From assembly GCA_900767815.1 (NCBI GenBank), contig CAAGAM010000150.1, forward strand, positions 9,788 to 73,787: a DNA stretch of 64,000 nucleotides, in the 5' to 3' direction. Below are positions 50,714-58,576 of this stretch, one piece after another. Numbering within the stretch: the stretch's first letter is position 1; every line of letters begins with the position of its first letter. Under the pieces are notes generated by a model, which searched no databases, was not told the origin of the DNA, and saw nothing but the letters and a program-made list of their open reading frames with translations. The DNA comes from Clostridia bacterium (GTDB taxonomy: Bacteria > Bacillota > Clostridia > Christensenellales > Borkfalkiaceae). Made by a program: the position numbers and the translations under genes.

Positions 50714-53127
50714 GGAAACGGTTTTTGACAAAAATTTTAGCTAGCGGACTGGCTTTGATAATGTTGTTTGGTTCGGTTGCATGTTCTAAGTCAGATAAAA
50801 CATATGAATACAAAAAGGAAAGCGAGGCTATTTATTACACAGGTTCGGACAATACTGAGCTGAACATGTTTATGAATGACTTTTTTCATCGCAATATGCG
50901 TTATGATAAAGATAGTCTTGCCGGTTGGGGTGAAGATGTTACCCTTGGCGCTGTAACCGGTGCAGGTTCTTATTTCGGAAAGGAGTGGGAAGCTTTGGCG
51001 CTCACGTTATTTGATTCTTCGGCTGATAATTACAACACAGACCGTTATCAGACAGTTAGAAACTGGATTACCGGACAGCCTATGGATAAATTCGGGTATG
51101 TATGGAACGGAGCAGATCGTTTTGAGGCGGGCAGAAATACTGAGCAACTGTTTAAACAAGGCTGGCCTTTCCCTGATTATACATGGAACACAGGATCTCT
51201 TCCCGGCTGGGAGTTTAATGCGAACGATGACGAGGAGGGTTGGACAAACAACGGCGTTTCTTCTTCTGTTGTAAATGGCTTTTATTCAGCCAGCGCAGTC
51301 GATGCTGATTCTCTGGAATTTGTTTGGCCGGAAGATAAAGTTGTTTTGTCAGATCTTACCCCATTTGTGGAAGTGGATCTCAGTCTTTTAGATACAGAGA
51401 CATTTGGTCAGAAAGAAATGTCTGCCGGTGATGTGCAGATCCGGTTCAGAAACAGCAACAGCGAAGAATGGCATGTTGCATCAATGGCAGATTACTGCAC
51501 GAGGCCTGTGGATGAAATTTCACCGAATTTCCGTCAGAATATGTATTTTGATATGTATAATCATCCTCAGTGGGCAAATCAAGAGATTACTGACGTGAAA
51601 TTGGTTATATTGCCAAAGTCAGGACAAAAACTTAATGTGGATGCAAAACTTAACTTTTTCCGTATGCAATTTGATTCGCGTCAGGTTAATAATAACAGTA
51701 TTTTGATTACCGGAACAAAAGCACTGTATGAGTATTCTCATGATACCGATCTTCTTGAAACTATGCTTTCAAAAGTTAAACGTTCAGTTCAGTTTTATTT
51801 GACAAACCTCGGAGGTGAATCGGGAGTTATATCCAACGATTTCTGTGTAGGTCATGAAATACGTCTTGACGAACATGGCTCAAGAATTATGGGTTACGGA
51901 ATCGGTGACGGATACTGGGATATGCTGTCACTTCCTGAAAAAAATATCTATATCAATATTTACTTTTATAAAGCTATAAGAGATGCGGCATGGTTGTTGA
52001 AAGCAGCTGAACAGGAAGGTATTACTTGTGACGAACAGACAATTATGACAAATGAAGGACTGGAAGTGCCTTGCGATGCTACAGCAGAAGAGCTGGAAGC
52101 TCTTATGAGTATTATTGAAACTAAATTTACAGAAACATTCTGGAACGATAAGACCGGAAGATTCCATGCAGGATATTCTAATGCTTATGGCTGCATAATT
52201 GATTATGGCTTCACATATTTCAATCTGGAAGCTATTGTGGCAGGACTTGCTTCAAAGGAGCAGGTAGAAAGCATTTATGCTTGGCTGGATGGTGATAGAA
52301 TCGTGGAATCACAGGCATACACCTGTGCAGACGGAGCAACGCTGAATGTTGAAGAGAAATCTACGGGAGATGATATTTATTTATATCGTTTTGCACCGAG
52401 AACAAATACCGCAGACAATGATTCGGCGCACTATTTATGGACCTGGACGCCAAGAAAGTTCGGAAATCAGTTGCAGAATGGCGGTGCAGCTCTGTTTATG
52501 TCTTATTATGATCTTGTTGCACGTGCAAAATATCTTGGAATAGAAAATGCAGCACAGAGACTTAAAGAAATCCAGGAATGGTATCTTGAAGTTTTGAATT
52601 ACAACGAGAATGACGGAGGGGCGCGTGGTGGCGCATATTTCTATTGGGATTATTATCAGGCTCTTGATATTGAAGAAAATCCATGGATTATGAAGGCCGG
52701 TAATCTTTTGGAAGGTTCTAATATGGGAACTGCCGGTGCGGGACTTTTAGCCCTTGACTATGTTTTCCCTGAAACCGCGTTGTTCTGGCGTGCTATTCCT
52801 GAAATGTATTTTGGTTTAAGCGTTTCCACAGATAATGTGTTACAACTTGCGCCGAACCTGAGTGAAAATCTGACCTGGTATAAAAATGAAAACCTTAAAT
52901 ATTCGGGGCTTATATATGATCTTACCGCAGGAAATAAGTTCGTTCAGATTAACAACGTTCGTGGAACAATCAAAGATGAAAAGGTATGTGTGACTTTTAA
53001 AAAACCTGAAGGTGACTTCAAGGTTTATATGGACGGAAAGGAACTTTCGTCGTCCGAATATAAAGTAAGTGGTTCTAAAATTGAGATTACCGGAGATTTT
53101 AGAGCATGCAAGATTGAAATCAGATAA
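50710..53127 (+). CDS. Lipoprotein with six-hairpin glycosidase-like domain
   Basis: 805 aa. The lipobox GSVAC at the end of the signal peptide predicts anchoring on the outer face of the membrane. The body shows alternating helical hairpins with YLTNLGG, GYGIGDGYWDML, NIYINIYFYKAIRDAAWLLK, FWNDKTGRFHAGY and GGARGGAYFYWDYYQ, as in (alpha/alpha)6 glycoside hydrolases; a beta-rich insertion lies around residues 165-330. No specific GH family is certain. It overlaps the upstream surface-protein gene (ATGA) and precedes the ABC solute-binding protein by 14 bp, so it probably releases sugar units outside. Confidence 0.7.
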   Translation: MRKRFLTKILASGLALIMLFGSVACSKSDKTYEYKKESEAIYYTGSDNTELNMFMNDFFHRNMRYDKDSLAGWGEDVTLGAVTGAGSYFGKEWEALALTLFDSSADNYNTDRYQTVRNWITGQPMDKFGYVWNGADRFEAGRNTEQLFKQGWPFPDYTWNTGSLPGWEFNANDDEEGWTNNGVSSSVVNGFYSASAVDADSLEFVWPEDKVVLSDLTPFVEVDLSLLDTETFGQKEMSAGDVQIRFRNSNSEEWHVASMADYCTRPVDEISPNFRQNMYFDMYNHPQWANQEITDVKLVILPKSGQKLNVDAKLNFFRMQFDSRQVNNNSILITGTKALYEYSHDTDLLETMLSKVKRSVQFYLTNLGGESGVISNDFCVGHEIRLDEHGSRIMGYGIGDGYWDMLSLPEKNIYINIYFYKAIRDAAWLLKAAEQEGITCDEQTIMTNEGLEVPCDATAEELEALMSIIETKFTETFWNDKTGRFHAGYSNAYGCIIDYGFTYFNLEAIVAGLASKEQVESIYAWLDGDRIVESQAYTCADGATLNVEEKSTGDDIYLYRFAPRTNTADNDSAHYLWTWTPRKFGNQLQNGGAALFMSYYDLVARAKYLGIENAAQRLKEIQEWYLEVLNYNENDGGARGGAYFYWDYYQALDIEENPWIMKAGNLLEGSNMGTAGAGLLALDYVFPETALFWRAIPEMYFGLSVSTDNVLQLAPNLSENLTWYKNENLKYSGLIYDLTAGNKFVQINNVRGTIKDEKVCVTFKKPEGDFKVYMDGKELSSSEYKVSGSKIEITGDFRACKIEIR

Positions 53128-53141
53128 TCGGAGGAAAAAAT

Positions 53142-54488
53142 ATGAAAAAATTTGCAGTTGTTTTACTTTTAATCGTTTCTATGTTGACACTGTCATTGTC
53201 GGCATGCGCACGTGGTGGAGATGACGTTAGTGATGGAAATGATTACGATGATAAAGTTGTTACCATAGTGGTTGGTATAAAGGCAGATTCTACTGAAAAA
53301 GCATATCTTAGTGCGTTTTCAAAGGCGTTTAATCGTGTTGACAAATCTATTAAAATATCAGTTCAGACATTTGCCGATTATCAGCAGGCTATGAATAATT
53401 ACATTGCTACTGACAGTATGCCGGATATCGTTTGGTGTACGGGTGACTATCATGCCCCTTATTCAAGCACAGGACATTATGAAGACCTTACGCCTTATTT
53501 TGAACGTGACGGAATTGATCTTTCCAAGTATTATAAGACAAGTATCGATTCGGCACGTTTGACTATCGATCCAAAAGCAGAAAATTATAATTCTGTATGG
53601 TTTATGCCAAGAGATTATAACAGGTTGACCATCATGTACAATAAAGATATTTTCGACAAAGCAAAAATGGAATATCCTACTAATGATTGGACATGGGAAG
53701 ATTTTCTTGCAACTTGCAGAACTTTGCGTGAAAAAATGAACAATAACGAAAACGGTCTTAGCAAGTTCATGTATCCTGCTGATTTGCTTTTGAGTGATAA
53801 TGTCGGGATGTTTACAGCACTTACTACAGAAGGTGGAAGTATTGTTGATGAAAAAGGTGATTCTAACATTAGTGCAACGGAAACTCAGCTTGCTTATGAG
53901 GCACTTCGTGGCTACGTTAGTGAAGGACTTTTCCTTAATCCTACAACAAGTGCAAGCGTGTCTTTTGCACGTAATACTATTGCTATGAATGCATGTGTTC
54001 GCCCTGTAATTCCCGGTTATATAAACGATGTTAATCTTGATTTTGTATCTTATCCGCTTAGCGATACTACAATGGTAGGCGCCGGTTGTTCCGGATATGC
54101 GATTGCATCAACAAGCAAACACAAAGAGGAAGCTTGGAAATTTATTAAATTTATCGGTTCAGAAGAAGGCCAGCGTGCATTTGCTACCACGGCCGGTTGT
54201 GTTCCTGTATTGAAAAGTGTTGCAGAAGATGAAAATTCTGCATGGCGTGGATTTACAGGAATTAAGGGAGACAAATTAAATCATGGAGCTTTCATTGCTG
54301 ACAGTGATAGAGATTTGTATCTGAATGTATTTGATCGCAAAGATCCTCGTTTGTCATCTACACTTTTAAGATATATGCAGGATTGTTCTTATGCATGCAT
54401 GCATAAAGATTTTAACGGTCGTGGCAGTATATCGGGAGCTACATCCTTTTATCAGAAAAAGATTAACGATGAGAAGTTTATTGGTTAA
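53142..54488 (+). CDS. Sugar ABC transporter solute-binding lipoprotein (family 1)
   Basis: 448 aa. Signal peptide with lipobox LSAC. Family-1 (SBP_bac_1) pattern: ADSTEKAYLSAFSKAFNRVD, MPDIVWCTGDYHAPY, LTIMYNKDIFDKAKMEYPTN-DWTWEDF, and SKHKEEAWKFIKFIGSEEGQRAFA near the end. It delivers an oligosaccharide or glycoside to the two permeases encoded next. The ribosome site is CGGAGG before ATG 53142. Confidence 0.93.
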   Translation: MKKFAVVLLLIVSMLTLSLSACARGGDDVSDGNDYDDKVVTIVVGIKADSTEKAYLSAFSKAFNRVDKSIKISVQTFADYQQAMNNYIATDSMPDIVWCTGDYHAPYSSTGHYEDLTPYFERDGIDLSKYYKTSIDSARLTIDPKAENYNSVWFMPRDYNRLTIMYNKDIFDKAKMEYPTNDWTWEDFLATCRTLREKMNNNENGLSKFMYPADLLLSDNVGMFTALTTEGGSIVDEKGDSNISATETQLAYEALRGYVSEGLFLNPTTSASVSFARNTIAMNACVRPVIPGYINDVNLDFVSYPLSDTTMVGAGCSGYAIASTSKHKEEAWKFIKFIGSEEGQRAFATTAGCVPVLKSVAEDENSAWRGFTGIKGDKLNHGAFIADSDRDLYLNVFDRKDPRLSSTLLRYMQDCSYACMHKDFNGRGSISGATSFYQKKINDEKFIG

Positions 54489-54502
54489 AGGCGGTGAATG
54501 CA

Positions 54503-55405
54503 ATGCGAGCGACTTTATGTAAGAAAAGCTTGAATGGTGGGGCGTGGATTGGATATGTTCTGATTGCGCCTTGCATGATCGGTATAATTATTTTTAACTT
54601 TATTCCGATGGCAATGTCACTTTTTTACAGCTTTTCTACTTACGATATAATTAACCCACCTCGTAACTTTGGATTTCATAATTATGTGAATGTATTTACC
54701 AATGTTATATTGAGGGATAAATTTATGAAATCTTTGCTCCATACCGGAGAATATCTCATATTCAGTATTATAATCGGGTTGGTTTTATCTTTTCTGTTGG
54801 CGTTGTTCCTGAATCAGAAACTTAAAGGAATGTCAGTATACAGAGTTTTGTATTATCTGCCTAATTTGTTGCCACCGGTATGTTCGGCTATTGTATGGGC
54901 TGATATTACCGATCCTTTGTATGGACTGGGAAATTCTTTACTTAATTCTATGGGGCTGCCTTCGTACTCTTTTTATTCTGATCCGAGTACGGCAATGCCT
55001 ACTTTCCTGATGCTGAGCCTTTGGGGGTTAGGTGGCGGTCTGATGCTTTGGATTGCACAATTTCAGAATATTCCCGACGCATTATATGAAGCAGCAGATA
55101 TTGAAGGTGCGAATGCATTTAAAAAGTGTATTAAAATTACAATACCGATGAGCACACCAACTATATTCTATACATTAATTAACAGTATTATTGCGGGATT
55201 GCAGGTGTTCGGACCTTATCTGATCACAGGTGCAGGACCTGACGATTCACTCTTGTTTTTTGTAACGAATATATTTATTAATCACCGTGAGTTCAATATG
55301 GGACTTGCCTGCGCTCTCAGCTGGATGTTGTTCTTAGTAATTGCATTATTGACGTTCATATTGTTTCGCAAGAGCAAGTGGGTATTTTACGGAGAGGATA
55401 TATAA
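54503..55405 (+). CDS. Sugar ABC transporter permease (CUT1, MalF/UgpA-type)
   Basis: 300 aa from ATG 54503 (GGCGGT ribosome site at 54490); GTG 54494 is a possible alternative. Six TM helices; the cytoplasmic coupling loop EAADIEGANAFKKCIKITIPMSTP is the EAA motif. It overlaps the second permease by one base (TAATG). Codon use is typical of the low-G+C region. Confidence 0.94.
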   Translation: MRATLCKKSLNGGAWIGYVLIAPCMIGIIIFNFIPMAMSLFYSFSTYDIINPPRNFGFHNYVNVFTNVILRDKFMKSLLHTGEYLIFSIIIGLVLSFLLALFLNQKLKGMSVYRVLYYLPNLLPPVCSAIVWADITDPLYGLGNSLLNSMGLPSYSFYSDPSTAMPTFLMLSLWGLGGGLMLWIAQFQNIPDALYEAADIEGANAFKKCIKITIPMSTPTIFYTLINSIIAGLQVFGPYLITGAGPDDSLLFFVTNIFINHREFNMGLACALSWMLFLVIALLTFILFRKSKWVFYGEDI

Positions 55406-56277
55406 TGGATACAGTAAATTATCGCAGACACAAGGTGCGTAACATACGTAAAACCGTAATTGTTTTTTTGCGTCATTGCATTATCAGCCTGCTTGCGTTG
55501 TTTTTCCTTCTTCCGATTATTGTGCTTTTGACTCGTTCGGTAATGAGTCCTGATGATATTTATCAGGTTCCTACTCTTCTGTTTCCGACGAAACTGGATT
55601 TTTCCGGTTATACGAAGGCTTTTGATGATCAGATTCTGAGTTATTTATGGAACACGATAATCGTAGTAGGGGTAAATACGGTATTCGTACCATTGACCTG
55701 CCTGATGTGCGGTTATGGATTTACAAAAGTGCGTTTTCCCGGTCGTGGAATCTGTTTTTCATTGTTATTGAGCACAATCATGATTCCCGGGATCGCTATG
55801 CAAATTCCGCTTTATATCGTTTACTATCATCTTGGCCTTACTAATTCGCTGTGGCCACTGATGATTACGGCATTTTTTGGTGGTGGCGCAATGAGTATCT
55901 TTTTCATGCGTCAGTATTTAAAGGGCATTCCGGATTCTATTCTGGAAGCAGCGCGTGTGGACGGAGCTAATGCATTTATTATTATGTTCAAGATTATGCT
56001 TCCGTTAGCACGTCCGGTGGTAGTACTTACGGCAGTCAATGTTTTTATCGGGCAATATAATGACTATGGTACTCCGCTTATATATATATGGAATGAGAAA
56101 TATTATACTCTTTCAGTAGGGTTATATTACAAGTATCTGGCACCTGGTGCGCAAAGCATAGATGCAAATGTGCAATATGCCGCCGGCGTTATGGTAATGC
56201 TCCCATTGGTTGTAATATTTGCTTTTTTCCAAAAACAGCTTATTAACGGTATTGTTACCAGCGGAATGAAATTATAG
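55405..56277 (+). CDS. Sugar ABC transporter permease (CUT1, MalG/UgpE-type)
   Basis: 290 aa. Start ATG 55405 overlaps the preceding stop and has GGAGAGG. Six TM helices and the EAA loop LEAARVDGANAFIIMFKIMLPLARP. Together with the upstream permease it forms the channel; no ATPase gene is present in the cluster, so a shared MsmX-type ATPase encoded elsewhere would be needed, as is common for CUT1 importers in Firmicutes. Confidence 0.94.
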   Translation: MDTVNYRRHKVRNIRKTVIVFLRHCIISLLALFFLLPIIVLLTRSVMSPDDIYQVPTLLFPTKLDFSGYTKAFDDQILSYLWNTIIVVGVNTVFVPLTCLMCGYGFTKVRFPGRGICFSLLLSTIMIPGIAMQIPLYIVYYHLGLTNSLWPLMITAFFGGGAMSIFFMRQYLKGIPDSILEAARVDGANAFIIMFKIMLPLARPVVVLTAVNVFIGQYNDYGTPLIYIWNEKYYTLSVGLYYKYLAPGAQSIDANVQYAAGVMVMLPLVVIFAFFQKQLINGIVTSGMKL

Positions 56278-56288
56278 GATGGAAGGCT

Positions 56289-58502
56289 ATGAATATGAAT
56301 GACAGCAAGTGGATCGGTTTTTACACGGATCCATCCTACGATGAAAGTGTGAGCGATCGTAAATTCGGCGCTCCGGCAATGTATGTTTATAAAAAATTCG
56401 ATATTTGGAAAGCTGTGCGTCGTGCTACGTTGGAATGTAGTGCTTTGGGTGTTTATGTGGCATATGTAAACGGCAGTGCGGTGGAGAGTTTCCTTGAACC
56501 GGGCTTTACTGATTATAACAAAAGAATTTACAGCCGTAAATTTGATGTTACGTCATTGCTTATAGGTGGTAAAAATGCTTTTGGCGCGTGTGTCGGAGAT
56601 GGTTGGTACACAGGCAATGTAGCTATGGTGCGCAGACAGCGTTTTGGGAAATATCCTCTTCGCTTTGCGGCCAGATTGGAAATCGAATATCGTGACGGAG
56701 AAGTACAGGTAATAGGAACAGACGAAAGCTGGAGCGGAACTACGGGTGCGGTGCGTGAAAATGATATTCTCAACGGTGAGAAACGTGATTTTCGCTTGCC
56801 ACACAACAACATTTTTACAGCAAACTATCCTGATTGCGGTAAGGTAGAACAAACAGAATATCCGGTTTTACCACAGCCAAGTGATTTTGAACCTGTTGAA
56901 CTTTGTGAAAAATTTAAGCCATCATATATTAAACGTAGCGAAAGAGATGCTCTTGTTGATTTCGGACAGAATATGGCAGGTGTTTTACACCTTAGGGTAA
57001 AGGGAAAAGCAGGAACTTGTGTGACATTACGTCATGGTGAGATGCTTGATAATGACGGCAGTCTTTATACGGAAAATCTGCGTTCTGCTTTAAGTACGGA
57101 TACTCTGATTTTAAGTGGTGGGGAAGATGATTTTGTCCCTATGTTTGCTTATCATGGTTTCCGTTATGCACAGATCAGCTCAGATGAACCTGTGGAGATT
57201 CTCTCTCTTGAAGCGCAAGCAGTTCACAACAAACTGAAAACGACAGGAGAATTTACCTGTTCATCAGCTTTGATAAATCGCATTTTTAAAAATGTTTGTT
57301 GGAGTATGAATTCAAATTTTGTATCTATACCGACTGATTGCCCACAGCGAGATGAACGTTTAGGATGGTTGGCAGACGCGCATCTTTTTGCTCGTACGGC
57401 CATGTATAATAGAGACTGCGAAAAATTTTACAGAAGATATTTGCGTGATGTATCGGATGCAGCAACGGAAGAAGGTGTTACTGATTATGCGCCATATGTG
57501 AATATTTTCGGAAGAAACAACGGCGGATGGGCCGATGGTGCTGTGATATTGCCATACTTCCATTACCGTATGTATGGAAATAAAGATATTATATATGACA
57601 ATCTTGAGCTTATGCAAAAGCACATACATGCGTCTTCACGCACTGCAAAGGACGGTATACGTGAACAGAGCGCTTATGGCGATTGGCTTAATATCGGTGC
57701 AGATACGCCTTTGGATGTATTCTGTACAGCATATCATTATTATAGTCTTAGTTTGTATTTGTATCTTCTGAATGAAATCGGTAAAAATGATACAGAAGCA
57801 GGGTTGGAAAAAGAAAAGACATATAAAGCTTTTCGAAGCAATTTTATCGACAAAGATGGCAGGGTTAAAGGTGATACCCAGACAGCATACGTTCTGTCAT
57901 ATGCTTTTGGATTGTTAGAAAAAAATCCGGCAGCAAAACATTTGCGTCGCAAGTTCGAGGAAAGCGGAATGTTGCTGACCACAGGATTTAACGGTGGAAG
58001 ATATCTATTACCTGTTCTTTCGGAACTTGGGTTAGACGATATAGCATATGCGCTTATTTTTAACGAAAAATATCCCGGTTGGGGTTACAGTATATCAAAT
58101 GGTGCCACGACCATATGGGAACGTTGGAACAGCTATACAAAAGAAACCGGTTTTGGCGATGCCGGCATGAATTCTTTCAACCATTACGTGTTCGGCAGTT
58201 GTGTGGAATGGATGTATCGTTATGTATTAGGCATACGTGAAGGGAAACCCGGTTTTTCGGAAATTGTCATTGCTCCGAGATTTGATCTATGTGCAAGGCT
58301 TACGTCTGCGGAAGGACAATATAATTCACATGCAGGATGTATCAAAGTAAACTGGGAATTAGTTAAAGGAAAGTATGTTTTCAGAGTACAATGTCCTTTG
58401 AAAACACCGGTACGTTTTGATTTTGGCAAGGCAGAGTCCAAGCTTGTTTCAAAAAAAGGCGGAGAATATCTTTTTCATATCAATGTTTCATGCAATGCCT
58501 AA
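56289..58502 (+). CDS. Alpha-L-rhamnosidase (GH78)
   Basis: 737 aa without signal peptide, so cytoplasmic. N-terminal GH78 beta domain with LECSALGVYVAYVNG, EPGFTDYNKRIYSR and GVGWYTG-type loop; the six-hairpin catalytic domain has the strongly conserved SIPTDCPQRDERLGWLADA, NNGGWADG, SAYGDWLNIG and ATTIWERWNSY; a C-terminal beta domain follows (GKPGFSEIVIAPR). It releases terminal L-rhamnose from imported glycosides. It is 11 bp after the second permease. Confidence 0.95.
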   Translation: MNMNDSKWIGFYTDPSYDESVSDRKFGAPAMYVYKKFDIWKAVRRATLECSALGVYVAYVNGSAVESFLEPGFTDYNKRIYSRKFDVTSLLIGGKNAFGACVGDGWYTGNVAMVRRQRFGKYPLRFAARLEIEYRDGEVQVIGTDESWSGTTGAVRENDILNGEKRDFRLPHNNIFTANYPDCGKVEQTEYPVLPQPSDFEPVELCEKFKPSYIKRSERDALVDFGQNMAGVLHLRVKGKAGTCVTLRHGEMLDNDGSLYTENLRSALSTDTLILSGGEDDFVPMFAYHGFRYAQISSDEPVEILSLEAQAVHNKLKTTGEFTCSSALINRIFKNVCWSMNSNFVSIPTDCPQRDERLGWLADAHLFARTAMYNRDCEKFYRRYLRDVSDAATEEGVTDYAPYVNIFGRNNGGWADGAVILPYFHYRMYGNKDIIYDNLELMQKHIHASSRTAKDGIREQSAYGDWLNIGADTPLDVFCTAYHYYSLSLYLYLLNEIGKNDTEAGLEKEKTYKAFRSNFIDKDGRVKGDTQTAYVLSYAFGLLEKNPAAKHLRRKFEESGMLLTTGFNGGRYLLPVLSELGLDDIAYALIFNEKYPGWGYSISNGATTIWERWNSYTKETGFGDAGMNSFNHYVFGSCVEWMYRYVLGIREGKPGFSEIVIAPRFDLCARLTSAEGQYNSHAGCIKVNWELVKGKYVFRVQCPLKTPVRFDFGKAESKLVSKKGGEYLFHINVSCNA

Positions 58503-58530
58503 TTTGTGTCGGAACAGTATTGAATAGGAA

Positions 58531-58550
58531 TAAAACGTATTAACGTTTTA
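58531..58550. promoter_or_regulatory. Inverted repeat before the second surface protein
   Basis: Perfect 8-bp arms TAAAACGT/ACGTTTTA (58531-58538, 58543-58550) enclose ATTA. It may be an operator or a weak terminator for the GH78 gene; the following A-rich bases lack a T run. Confidence 0.4.
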
Positions 58551-58576
58551 AATAAAAAAATTTCTGGAGGGAAATT

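Noticed and set aside
58531..58550. CcpA cre box
   Set aside because: The inverted repeat lacks the TGNNANCG-type cre consensus; it may be a different operator or a weak terminator.
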